The notes below the pieces were generated by a model. That model saw only the letters and a list, made by a program, of their open reading frames with translations, was not told where the DNA came from and ran no database searches. Both the position numbers and the translations under genes were made by a program. Positions 1 to 6,887 of a stretch of DNA of 20,823 nucleotides are shown here, one piece after another; positions within the stretch are counted from its first letter, which is position 1, and every line of letters starts with the position of its first letter. The DNA is taken from assembly GCA_046497075.1 (NCBI GenBank), contig JAWOGF010000013.1, forward strand, positions 1 to 20,823, written 5' to 3'. This DNA comes from Saliniplasma sp046497075. GTDB lineage: Archaea; Thermoplasmatota; Thermoplasmata; Halarchaeoplasmatales; Halarchaeoplasmataceae.

Positions 1-316
1 GAAATCGGGATGTTGGAAAGTCCCAAGTTCTCCAAGTTGGTGGGGAGCATCAGGGCGGGGGAGAATAGACAACTCTCCTGAACGAAGAAAACCTCTTCTG
101 ACATCAGGAGTACCGTGACCGTGCTCGAAGTCACTACCGTTGACCTGACCTCTGCAACGCAAGTTGGTGAGGTAGGTGGCAACCGTCAAAAAGGGAGACG
201 TTCTCCCCTTACAGGACGTTCCTGTAAGTTTTCTTCGGTAGTCCGAAAACCAGATGACACGGATGAATGGAAGGAAGCACATTCCTAACCAAAGGTTAGG
301 CGGGTGAGGAGGTCAC
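1..316 (+). ncRNA. Highly structured RNA region, possibly tnpB-type omega-RNA
   Basis: No convincing complete gene lies here, but the + strand folds into a series of hairpins: 75-81 with 104-110 (enclosing 84-88 with 94-98); 115-119 with 130-134; 144-152 with 169-176, whose tip is AAC-GCAA-GTT, a GNRA tetraloop; 193-198 with 202-207; 211-216 with 220-225; 234-238 with 243-247; 265-269 with 280-284; and 284-290 with 294-300. The 193 and 211 hairpins both have a CGT loop. The last hairpin is followed by GAGGAGGTCAC (306-316), which resembles right ends of archaeal IS200/IS605 tnpB elements. Alternatives considered were RNase P RNA (GGAAAGTCC at 15-23 recalls its CR-I, but no ACAGAA-type CR-V is visible) and SRP RNA (no helix-8 asymmetric loop). 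The 5' end is outside the window. Structure is seen; family identity is inferred. Confidence 0.5.
284..316 (+). mobile_element. Possible right end of an IS200/IS605 tnpB element
   Basis: A perfect 7-bp hairpin with an AAA loop (284-300) is followed by CGGGTGAGGAGGTCAC, ending at 316. Subterminal hairpins followed by a GAGG-rich tail ending in TCAC are typical of the right ends of IS1341/IS605-like elements in archaea (from memory). If correct, the tnpB gene and left end lie upstream of the window, and the bases after 316 would be flanking DNA, which is also the guide of the omega-RNA. An open frame from 2 to 118 could be the tail of such a tnpB, but it carries no recognisable motif. Confidence 0.35.
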
Positions 317-342
317 TTATTACTTTTACATTGTTATACCAA

Positions 343-348
343 GGTGAT
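343..348 (+). promoter_or_regulatory. Shine-Dalgarno site GGTGAT
   Basis: GGTGAT lies three bases before the ATG at 352. It matches the archaeal 16S 3' end and fixes the start of the Cys-rich protein. Confidence 0.6.
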
Positions 349-351
349 TAG

Positions 352-651
352 ATGTCGTCGAATACTTGCAAAGAATGTGTCTATTTCATATCTCATGATT
401 CTTACAACTACATGGGTTTCTGTAAGAAAAAGGAAAAGATGTCTCTGTCCGAACACGAGTGTCCAGAGGTAAAAGAGATCAAATTCAAAGATGTGGAAAA
501 AGTATTGGAAGAACAGGGTTGGGTGTACTGTGAAACGTGTAAAAAGCCAATCTACGATGTGGAAGAGTTGAAGAAACATACCGAAGGTAAAGTCGTTTGG
601 GAGTTTTATCCAGACGATGTAGCTGCTGAGGACAGTCCTGTGGGAGACTGA
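352..651 (+). CDS. Small cysteine-rich (zinc- or Fe-S-binding) protein
   Basis: This 99-residue soluble, acidic protein has two metal-ligand clusters. The first is C6-x2-C9, C24 and C37, the last in an S-E-H-E-C-P context, a pattern seen in many small four-Cys proteins. The second is C60-x2-C63 followed by H76, a partial zinc-ribbon or C2H-like unit. A GGTGAT site sets the start. The gene ends in TGA four bases before korA, so the three genes 352-3395 are almost certainly one transcript. I do not recognise a named family. Its place directly ahead of korAB suggests an accessory, regulatory or metal-site role for the oxidoreductase, but that is inference. It is too short, with the wrong Cys spacing, to be a 2x[4Fe-4S] ferredoxin or KorD subunit. 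Confidence 0.85.
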   Translation: MSSNTCKECVYFISHDSYNYMGFCKKKEKMSLSEHECPEVKEIKFKDVEKVLEEQGWVYCETCKKPIYDVEELKKHTEGKVVWEFYPDDVAAEDSPVGD

Positions 652-655
652 GAAT

Positions 656-2503
656 ATGAGTAGGGAAGAACTAGTATTCCTCATAGGAGGAGAACAGGGA
701 GCTGGACTTGAAACTACCGCACAGATATTGACGTACGCTTTGACCTCCAAAGGTTACGGTTCCATAGCTGACAGGGAGTACTATTCTAACATAAAAGGTA
801 AACATAGTTACGTCCACAGTAAGATCTCTTCCAAAACTTATCCAAGGTCTTTGACGTACCCTATCCAGTTATTGGGATGCATGGACGCTGAAACACTTTT
901 CACTCATTATGAGGATGTTGAAGAGGGAGGTTATGTTACTTACGACGTTTCTATCGAAGACACTAACATCGACGATATTCCAAGTATCAGTCACGAATTG
1001 AAATCAGCATACAAAGAGAATGAAATAGGCAGTGAGATAAGTGAATTAGTACATTATTTAGAGGAAGAAAAAGATATCAACGTTATACCACTTGATTTTC
1101 AAGCCTTTTTAAAGGAGCTTCAGGAGAATTTTGAATTATCCTCATCCCAGGCATCTAGATATGTAAGCTCTATACTGATAGGTGCGGTATCCGGACTTAT
1201 AGGTCTAGACAAGAAAAGTTTAGACAAAGCTGTAGAACGGAAGTTCATTGAAAAGGAAAATATTGCAGACCAGAACAAGTTTTTTGTCGAACTCATCTCC
1301 AAAAAAATAAAAGACGACCATGGATCACCTTTAGAGTTGAAAGAGTCAGAACTGAATGAAGACAAACGTCTTCTAGTGAATGGAAACGATGCTGTAGGCA
1401 TGGGTAAGATCATAGGGGGAATTTCATTCCAAAGTTATTATCCTATCACTCCTGCGGCCGACGAAAGTTTCTTTTTAGAAGAAAACGGAGAAGAAAAAAA
1501 CGTAGTGGTTATTCAAACTGAAGATGAGATAGCAGCTATCAATTCTGCTATCGGTTCTTCATTGACCGGTGCGAGAAGTGCAACTGCCACAAGCGGACCA
1601 GGATACAGTCTTATGGTTGAGGGGATAGGTTGGGCCGGTATTAACGAAGTCCCGGTGGTTGTTACTTATTATCAAAGAGGGGGGCCGAGTACGGGTATGC
1701 CTACAAGAGGTGGTCAATCGGACATTTTTTCAGCACTATACGGCTCACACGGCCAAATCCCCAAGATAGTCATCTGTTCCGGCGATCACGAAGAGGCTTT
1801 CAAAGATGCTGTTGAAGCATTCAACTTAGCGGAGGAATTCCAACTTCCAGTGATACACATGCTCGATAAATTCCTAGCTAACTCTGTGATTAATATGAAA
1901 TCCCCTGACCTTTCAGAAATAGAAATACGAAGAGGTGATATAGGCGGTTCTAAAGATTACAAACGGTTCGCCGATGGTCCGATCTCGAAAAGGGCATTTT
2001 TAGGCCAGGAAGTCATGTGGTATACTGGTAGTGAACACGACGAACATGGTAATGTAACTGAACATCCAGGGACTAGAGTTAAGATGCAGGATAAGAGGAT
2101 GGAAAAACTTGATTTAGCCTCTGAGGATATCGCTGACGAAAAACAATTCAGCTATTTTGGACCAGAAAACCCAGAATTCATACTCGTCGGATGGGGTTCT
2201 GTTAAGGGTGTATGCTTGGACATTATCGAAGAGATGGATGGAGGTTATCTTCACATAAAGTTGTTCTCTCCATTCCCGGCAGATCCAGTCAAAGATATAT
2301 TATCGAAATGTGGGATGTGTATTGCAGTGGAATATACTCATTCACCTTTAATAAAAAGATCCATAGCCATGAATACCGGCATAACGATCGAGAATGAGAT
2401 CGTAAAATACACCGGTAGGCCTATGTATCTCATGGAAGTGAAAAATGCCATCAAAGATATTTTAGATGGCGATAAAAGGAAGGTGATGAAACATGGCCCA
2501 TGA
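656..2503 (+). CDS. korA: 2-oxoacid:ferredoxin oxidoreductase, fused gamma-alpha subunit
   Basis: This is the large subunit of a two-subunit 2-oxoacid:ferredoxin oxidoreductase, which oxidatively decarboxylates 2-oxoacids to acyl-CoA with reduction of ferredoxin in the cytoplasm. In this 615-residue protein the N-terminal gamma domain starts with a glycine-rich GGEQGAG motif (residues 11-17). The alpha domain begins near residue 240 and carries the diagnostic YPITP motif (262-266), a Q-T-E-D-E-I segment that includes the TPP-activating Glu, and a GGPSTGMPTRGGQSD stretch. The length and fused architecture match archaeal gamma-alpha subunits. The start follows a GGAG site at 643-646. The 3' end overlaps korB by 11 nt. 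The 2-oxoacid preference (2-oxoglutarate or broad) cannot be read from sequence; korA is used by similarity to the two-subunit Kor type. Confidence 0.95.
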   Translation: MSREELVFLIGGEQGAGLETTAQILTYALTSKGYGSIADREYYSNIKGKHSYVHSKISSKTYPRSLTYPIQLLGCMDAETLFTHYEDVEEGGYVTYDVSIEDTNIDDIPSISHELKSAYKENEIGSEISELVHYLEEEKDINVIPLDFQAFLKELQENFELSSSQASRYVSSILIGAVSGLIGLDKKSLDKAVERKFIEKENIADQNKFFVELISKKIKDDHGSPLELKESELNEDKRLLVNGNDAVGMGKIIGGISFQSYYPITPAADESFFLEENGEEKNVVVIQTEDEIAAINSAIGSSLTGARSATATSGPGYSLMVEGIGWAGINEVPVVVTYYQRGGPSTGMPTRGGQSDIFSALYGSHGQIPKIVICSGDHEEAFKDAVEAFNLAEEFQLPVIHMLDKFLANSVINMKSPDLSEIEIRRGDIGGSKDYKRFADGPISKRAFLGQEVMWYTGSEHDEHGNVTEHPGTRVKMQDKRMEKLDLASEDIADEKQFSYFGPENPEFILVGWGSVKGVCLDIIEEMDGGYLHIKLFSPFPADPVKDILSKCGMCIAVEYTHSPLIKRSIAMNTGITIENEIVKYTGRPMYLMEVKNAIKDILDGDKRKVMKHGP

Positions 2504-3395
2504 TTATGAAAGTGATGTTTGGGTAGATTGGTGTAAAGGTTGTGGAAATTTCGGCATAATTTCCAGCATGTACAAAGCCTTTAAAGAACTGGATCTATCT
2601 AAGAAAAACACTGTAGTTGTTTCAGGTATAGGATGCTCCGGTAAGATCCCTCATTACATAGAAGTTTCAGGAGTTCATACACTTCATGGCAGAGCTATCC
2701 CCTTCGCATCCGGGATAAAGATATCGAACCCGGAACTCGACGTCATCGTCAACGGTGGAGACGGTGATCTTCTAGGTATAGGTGCAGGACATTTCGTAGC
2801 TCTAGGTAGGAGAAATATAGATATTACAATTTTACTCCATGATAACAGAGTATATGGATTGACCAAGGGACAAGCAGCACCTACATTAGATAGAGATGTA
2901 AAAACCAAAGCACTGCTTAAACCGAATATACAGGATCCAGTCGAGCCTTTAAAACTCGCTTTAACGTGTGGATTCACATACGTAGCTAGGGGCTCAGCAC
3001 TTGACCCGAATCAACTGAAAAGGTTGATAATAGAAGGTATTGAACATGAAGGTACAGCTTTCATAGATATCTTACAACCCTGCGTGACATACAATGACAT
3101 CCATACATGGGACTATATCAAGGAAAATGTGGAACGGTTGGATGAAGACTATGATCCGAAAATTAGTGATGATGAGGACAAAATAAACCAGGTTTTTAAG
3201 ATGTTAAATGACAAGGAAAAGATATACACTGGAGTCTTCCTAAAAGACGAAGACAAATCTACATTTGAAGAAAGGATTACGAATATGATGCATGACTATT
3301 CAAAAAGTCCTCCAGCAAAACAAGAAATAGGTAGGATTATGGACCAACACGATATGGAAGATTTATTTGAAAGATATTTGATAGAACGGGTGTGA
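2493..3395 (+). CDS. korB: 2-oxoacid:ferredoxin oxidoreductase, beta subunit
   Basis: This is the TPP- and [4Fe-4S]-binding beta subunit, 300 residues, partner of the upstream gamma-alpha subunit. The TPP/Mg motif is GDGD at 89-92 with N118, followed by YGLTKGQAAPT. Four cysteines, C14, C17 (in WCKGCGN), C48 and C197, correspond to the cluster ligands described for archaeal two-subunit enzymes (from memory, near 12, 15, 46 and 197 in Sulfolobus). The start lies inside korA and is preceded by GGTGAT at 2482-2487, which suggests translational coupling. The last 80 or so residues are strongly charged and acidic. Transcription probably ends at the T-run at 3415-3425. Confidence 0.95.
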   Translation: MAHDYESDVWVDWCKGCGNFGIISSMYKAFKELDLSKKNTVVVSGIGCSGKIPHYIEVSGVHTLHGRAIPFASGIKISNPELDVIVNGGDGDLLGIGAGHFVALGRRNIDITILLHDNRVYGLTKGQAAPTLDRDVKTKALLKPNIQDPVEPLKLALTCGFTYVARGSALDPNQLKRLIIEGIEHEGTAFIDILQPCVTYNDIHTWDYIKENVERLDEDYDPKISDDEDKINQVFKMLNDKEKIYTGVFLKDEDKSTFEERITNMMHDYSKSPPAKQEIGRIMDQHDMEDLFERYLIERV

Positions 3396-3413
3396 TTCTG
3401 GTAGCCAAGAACA

Positions 3414-3425
3414 CAATCTTTTTTT
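3414..3425 (+). terminator. T-rich terminator after korB, merging into a TATA box
   Basis: ATCTTTTTTTAT lies 20 nt after the korB stop. Archaeal intrinsic termination needs little more than a T-run. The same stretch continues into TTTATAAT, the likely TATA box of the next gene. Confidence 0.45.
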
Positions 3426-3430
3426 ATAAT
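3419..3430 (+). promoter_or_regulatory. TATA-box promoter of small membrane protein (leaderless)
   Basis: TTTTTTATAATG-like box centred about 24 nt before the ATG at 3448, with no Shine-Dalgarno site, which fits a leaderless transcript. Confidence 0.45.
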
Positions 3431-3447
3431 GAATTCTATTTTGACTT

Positions 3448-3669
3448 ATGTTAGATGTATTGGGACTTGGGATAATCGCGTGTGTAGCATTATTGATACT
3501 TATCCTTATAATATTTGTAATCGCTGTTTTCTTTAAAATGATCTTGGAATTTTTACCGGCGACCGCTGCTGCTGTTCTGATTTTCCTAATAACGGACAGT
3601 ATAATCTATGCCTTGGGGGCCTTCGTGATAATTGCTCTGATAATGACATTCGCAAAACGGAGATACTGA
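3448..3669 (+). CDS. Small two-helix membrane protein, unknown function
   Basis: This 73-residue, very hydrophobic protein has two predicted transmembrane segments (about residues 5-33 and 37-67) and a positively charged C-terminus (KRRY), which suggests a cytoplasmic tail. A TATA box at the leaderless distance supports the ATG at 3448. The short size, two helices and glycine/alanine-rich second helix recall archaeal BofA-like small membrane proteins, but no diagnostic motif is present. It ends in TGA only four bases from the end of the convergent phosphatase reading frame (3674). No function is proposed. Confidence 0.7.
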   Translation: MLDVLGLGIIACVALLILILIIFVIAVFFKMILEFLPATAAAVLIFLITDSIIYALGAFVIIALIMTFAKRRY

Positions 3670-3673
3670 AATA

Positions 3674-3790
3674 TCAGTCTGTATTACAGTCTGTATTATA
3701 ATGAGATATATCCCCATACATTTTGATATCTGACTCATCCCCCTCGATATCTACCATACTCAAACTAGCGGGTTTCAATTCTGGAGGATC
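3674..3790 (-). other. In-frame continuation of the phosphatase after a TAG codon
   Basis: After the TAG at 3793-3791 the same frame stays open for 38 codons and ends in TGA at 3676-3674. It reads DPPELKPASLSMVDIEGD, then continues through YGDISHYN. This resembles the usual C-terminal strands of the histidine phosphatase family (an A/T-S-L-x-h-h-x-h strand followed by a G/N-D-x-S-H-h segment). With it the protein would be 208 residues, a normal family length. Either TAG is a recent nonsense mutation or sequence error (TGG to TAG is one change), or it is read as an amino acid such as pyrrolysine. The last codons hold an in-frame 12-nt duplication. Confidence 0.7.
3675..3698. repeat. 12-nt tandem duplication
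   Basis: CAGTCTGTATTA occurs twice in direct succession (3675-3686 and 3687-3698). On the minus strand it encodes the repeated N-T-D at the end of the phosphatase read-through frame. Confidence 0.9.
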
Positions 3791-4300
3791 CTACAATTCA
3801 TCAAGGCCTTTCCCATCTAAGTGTGATAAAATAACTTTAGATGCAGCGGCATGAGAAACTATCAGAATATTATCATCTAGATGTTTGTTCAAAAGCGTAT
3901 CCAACGTACTGATAACCCTTCTCCTGAACTCGTAGAAATTCTCACCGGAAATAGGTTCGTAGTTCACTGGATCGTTCCAAAAGTCGTGGAGTATCTTTGG
4001 ATGATTCTCTTTTACCCATTCAACTTTTTTACCTTCTAACTCTCCTAGATTTATCTCTTTGAAATCGGGTTCCTCTATGACGTCGAGTTCGATGGCATCA
4101 GCTATCATCTCTGAAGTTTTTATGGTCCTTCCTGATGGACTAGAATATAGATATCTAACATCATGTTTTTTCAAACGTTCTGCTAAGGATAATACCTGTT
4201 CCCGTCCTGTTTTTGTCAGTGGAGAATCTTTCCATCCCTGGAAACGTTTTTCCAGATTCCATTCAGTTTCACCGTGCCTGACGATATACAATCGTGTCAT
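3791..4300 (-). CDS. Histidine phosphatase / phosphoglycerate mutase-like, TAG-truncated
   Basis: This is a member of the histidine phosphatase (dPGM-like, CobC/PhoE) superfamily. Visible catalytic residues are the R8-H9-G-E motif, R58 in SSPSGRT, E82 and the second catalytic H150 in IVSHAAAS, where the usual SHG is SHA. The substrate is not determined; phosphoglycerate mutase, a cofactor phosphatase or another sugar-phosphate phosphatase are all possible. I start at 4300 (MTRLYIVRHGE), because a TATA-like AATAAGATAT at about 4323-4335 sits at the leaderless distance; an in-frame ATG at 4327 would place nine extra residues upstream. The frame stops at TAG after 169 residues, where the family normally continues for another 30-40; that continuation is intact downstream. 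It lies just after the aminotransferase on the same strand and is probably co-transcribed. Confidence 0.85.
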   Translation of the reverse strand: MTRLYIVRHGETEWNLEKRFQGWKDSPLTKTGREQVLSLAERLKKHDVRYLYSSPSGRTIKTSEMIADAIELDVIEEPDFKEINLGELEGKKVEWVKENHPKILHDFWNDPVNYEPISGENFYEFRRRVISTLDTLLNKHLDDNILIVSHAAASKVILSHLDGKGLDEL

Positions 4301-4347
4301 CGTTATACCAATATGTTCAAACCCCATATCTTATTCTGTAAAGCCGA

Positions 4348-5442
4348 CTAGAGATAATGTTTCAATCCCCATGACATCCTTCGCATGTGTGCGGCTTCAA
4401 GCTGTGGATGAACTGGAAGCCATACCACCTCTTTACAAGCCTTCTCAGCCATAGGTAGTTCGATGTCTTTATCAACAGCTTCCTCTTTATAGATCGGTCT
4501 TTGGTATCCTTCCCTAACCCCCATACCGGCTTTCCTCATTGCGTTGACCACCCTTTCTCTTTTCTCTTCCCCGAGTTTCAAAGCGTATTGGTGATACACG
4601 TGCTTTGTTCCTTCTGCTTCTAAAGGTCTTTCCAATTTTCCAGCTTCCTCCTCAGATTCTAGTCCGTCATGCAATATATTAGCATTCTTTCTACGTTTCT
4701 CGTTGATATCGTCCAATTTTTTTAGTTGTTCTATCCCCAACGCCGCCTCTACATCGGTCATCATAAAATTATAGCCCGGCATCTTATAACCATCACCATC
4801 ATCTGTTCGACCATGTTCTCTTATCATCCGTATCTTCTCAGCGATTTCCTCATCATCCGTAGTGACCATCCCACCTTCACCGCTCATCATATTTTTTGTG
4901 GCATAGAAGGAAAAACAACCTACATCCCCCATACCTCCAACTTTTCTACCTTCATACTCGGCTCCATGCGCCTGACAAGAGTCTTCTAAAACTACTAAGT
5001 CTTTCTCTTCAGCTATCTCATTTATACGACTCATATCCGCGGGCTGGCCGTAAAGATGGACCGGGATTATAGCTTTGGTTTTTTCATCTATACTATCTTC
5101 GATCCTGTCTGGGTCTATGCATAATGTATCATATGAGATATCTACAAAGACAGGTTCTGCGCCGACAAGAATTACGGAAGTAACGCTGGACACAAAACTG
5201 TAAGGGGTGACGATAACCTCGTCCCCCTTCCCCACACCTGCAGCTAGTAACGATGAAATCAAAGCTGATGTTCCCGAGTTCAGGGCTATGGAATGTTCCA
5301 CACCGATATATTCGGAGAAATCATCTTCGAACTCTTCGACCTTTGGGCCAGATGCTATTTGACCGGATTCGAGTACCTCTTGAACGGCACTTTTTTCCTC
5401 CTCCTCAATTAACGGTTCTGCTGCAGGGATTTTGCCGTTCAT
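4348..5442 (-). CDS. DegT/DnrJ/EryC1/StrS-family PLP aminotransferase
   Basis: This 364-residue, full-length member of the DegT/StrS sugar aminotransferase family transfers an amino group, usually from glutamate, to a nucleotide-linked keto-sugar using PLP. Visible family features are the N-terminal P-A-A-E-P-L-I start, NSGTSA (55-60) for phosphate binding, D154 in LEDSCQAHGA, the Schiff-base lysine K183 in FYATKN, GEGGMV, and the terminal LPVHPQL. The substrate is unknown; nucleotide-sugar synthesis for glycans or protein glycosylation is the usual role. No other sugar-nucleotide genes are in the window. It ends in TAG; reading through would add 14 codons and end at TAA 4303, two bases before the phosphatase ATG, but the protein already looks complete. 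Confidence 0.92.
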   Translation of the reverse strand: MNGKIPAAEPLIEEEEKSAVQEVLESGQIASGPKVEEFEDDFSEYIGVEHSIALNSGTSALISSLLAAGVGKGDEVIVTPYSFVSSVTSVILVGAEPVFVDISYDTLCIDPDRIEDSIDEKTKAIIPVHLYGQPADMSRINEIAEEKDLVVLEDSCQAHGAEYEGRKVGGMGDVGCFSFYATKNMMSGEGGMVTTDDEEIAEKIRMIREHGRTDDGDGYKMPGYNFMMTDVEAALGIEQLKKLDDINEKRRKNANILHDGLESEEEAGKLERPLEAEGTKHVYHQYALKLGEEKRERVVNAMRKAGMGVREGYQRPIYKEEAVDKDIELPMAEKACKEVVWLPVHPQLEAAHMRRMSWGLKHYL

Positions 5443-5485
5443 ATACTAGTATATACCAACTCTTTTATTGAATTTTCCCCCGTAT

Positions 5486-5536
5486 GTTTGCGTTTGAGTT
5501 ATGTTTGCATATAAGTTATGTTTACGTTTAAGATTT
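5486..5536. repeat. Three degenerate 17-nt tandem repeats
   Basis: Units begin at 5486 (GTTTGCGTTTGAGTTAT), 5503 (GTTTGCATATAAGTTAT) and 5520 (GTTTACGTTTAAGATTT). They lie between the divergent aminotransferase and enolase genes. They could be regulator-binding sites or slippage products. Confidence 0.75.
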
Positions 5537-5578
5537 GATAACCCGTTACTATCCCGTTACTAACCCGTTACTATCAAA
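5534..5578. repeat. Three 11-nt tandem repeats framed by an inverted repeat
   Basis: CCCGTTACTAT, CCCGTTACTAA and CCCGTTACTAT occupy 5542-5552, 5553-5563 and 5564-5574. They are bracketed by TTTGATA (5534-5540) and TATCAAA (5572-5578). One helical turn per unit would place bound factors on the same face of the DNA, about 50-85 nt upstream of the enolase ATG. An operator role is inference. Confidence 0.85.
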
Positions 5579-5588
5579 TATCAGTTAT

Positions 5589-5621
5589 CGATTATGTATA
5601 GTAGGAAATCAAAATAAGGTG
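5589..5621 (+). promoter_or_regulatory. Probable enolase core promoter and Shine-Dalgarno site
   Basis: An AT-rich TATA-like stretch (CGATTATGTATAG, about 5588-5600) is followed by AAGGTG at 5616-5621, seven bases before the ATG at 5628. The SD site is clear; the TATA assignment is weaker. Confidence 0.45.
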
Positions 5622-5627
5622 TAGCTA

Positions 5628-6878
5628 ATGTACGAAATAATAGATGTATCTGCAAGAGAGATTCTTGATTCTAGAGGGAACCCCACAGTTGAAACTACTG
5701 TAACTACCGAGATATCTGCTGGTACCGCTGCAGTCCCTTCTGGGGCTTCTACCGGGGCAAGGGAAGCTCTTGAATTGAGAGATGGTGGTGAGAGATATGG
5801 TGGAAAAGGTGTTTTGAAAGCAGTAGATAATGTCAACGAAGTGATAGCTTCTGAATTGCTTGATATGGATGTTAGAGATCAGTCAAAAATCGATAAAATA
5901 ATGATCGACCTCGATGGTAGTGATGATAAGAGTAATCTTGGAGCGAACGCAATACTATCTGTATCATTAGCGGCAGCTAGAGCAGGTGCATTCGCTAGTG
6001 AGTTACCGCTGTACCGATACCTAGGGAGGTTGAACGACGTTTTACTCCCTGTACCTTTCATGAACGTACTGAACGGTGGCGAACACGCTGGTAATGATCT
6101 AGACATACAAGAATATATGATCGCACCTACAGGTGCAGAAAACTTTCAGGATGCTGTTAGAATTGGAACAGAGGTATATCATGAATTAGGAGATAAAATA
6201 GTTTCTAAATATGGTAACTCTGCCGATAACGTGGGTGATGAAGGCGGATACGCACCTCCCCTAAAGGATCCTTTCGAACCTTTAGAATTGATTTTAGAAA
6301 CGATCGAAGAAACCGGTTATCAAGATAAAGTAGATTTAGCCATAGACTGTGCCGGTTCTGAGTTCTATGAAAAAAATGCGTACCACTTTGCCGGAGAAAC
6401 TCTAAAATCAGAAGAGATGGTAGAGTTTTACGAAAGATTAATAGAAGAATATCCTGTGATATCTATAGAAGACCCGTTATCTGAGGATGATTGGTCCGGA
6501 TTCATCGAACTCACAGATAGGATCGGTGATCAGGTCCAGATAGTAGGAGATGACCTTTTCGTTACAAATCCAGAATTGATTTTTGAAGGTATAGAAAGGG
6601 GCGCATGCAATTCTTTATTGCTGAAAGTGAATCAGATAGGTAGTTTGACCGAAGCTTTGGATGCTGCTTTTATTGCGTTTAGAAATGGTTACAATGTACA
6701 GATATCTCATAGATCGGGCGAAACCTGTGATGATTTTATAGCAGACCTTTCGGTTGCCTTGTCAGCCGGTCAGATAAAAGCCGGTGCCCCGGCAAGATCA
6801 GAAAGAACAGCTAAATATAATAGATTATTAGAAATAGAAGAACAACTGGGAGAGAACTCAAAATACGGAAGGACATAA
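5628..6878 (+). CDS. eno: Enolase (phosphopyruvate hydratase)
   Basis: Enolase interconverts 2-phosphoglycerate and phosphoenolpyruvate in the cytoplasm. The 416-residue protein is full length. It has the N-terminal AREILDSRGNPTVE signature and SGASTGAREALELRD. The catalytic acid E205 lies in VGDEGGYAP and the catalytic base K333 in LLLKVNQIGSLTEA. Mg ligands are D240, E281 (SIEDPLSEDDW) and D308 (VGDDLFVTN), and the family signature HRSGETCDDFIADL begins at 361. The start is supported by AAGGTG upstream and by the standard N-terminus. It ends in TAA and is convergent with the UspA gene nine bases downstream; no strong terminator is visible between them. Confidence 0.98.
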   Translation: MYEIIDVSAREILDSRGNPTVETTVTTEISAGTAAVPSGASTGAREALELRDGGERYGGKGVLKAVDNVNEVIASELLDMDVRDQSKIDKIMIDLDGSDDKSNLGANAILSVSLAAARAGAFASELPLYRYLGRLNDVLLPVPFMNVLNGGEHAGNDLDIQEYMIAPTGAENFQDAVRIGTEVYHELGDKIVSKYGNSADNVGDEGGYAPPLKDPFEPLELILETIEETGYQDKVDLAIDCAGSEFYEKNAYHFAGETLKSEEMVEFYERLIEEYPVISIEDPLSEDDWSGFIELTDRIGDQVQIVGDDLFVTNPELIFEGIERGACNSLLLKVNQIGSLTEALDAAFIAFRNGYNVQISHRSGETCDDFIADLSVALSAGQIKAGAPARSERTAKYNRLLEIEEQLGENSKYGRT

Positions 6879-6887
6879 GATAACTTA

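Noticed and set aside
1..118. Open frame from position 2 to a TGA at 116-118 (ends RRKPLLTSGVP), and another frame starting N-R-D-V-G, as a tnpB tail
   Set aside because: Neither shows the TnpB zinc finger or a clear family motif, and there is no upstream sequence; mentioned only as a possibility.
1..316. RNase P RNA or SRP RNA
   Set aside because: GGAAAGTCC and GGAAGGAAGCA look suggestive, but the RNase P CR-V and the SRP helix-8 loop with closing pairs are missing.
334..750. 138-codon minus-strand frame opposite the Cys-rich gene
   Set aside because: It is antisense to a well-supported gene with an SD site, and its composition is a shadow with no motif.
4301..4327. Upstream ATG start for the histidine phosphatase
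   Set aside because: It adds nine residues before the usual N-terminus and lies too close to the TATA-like box.
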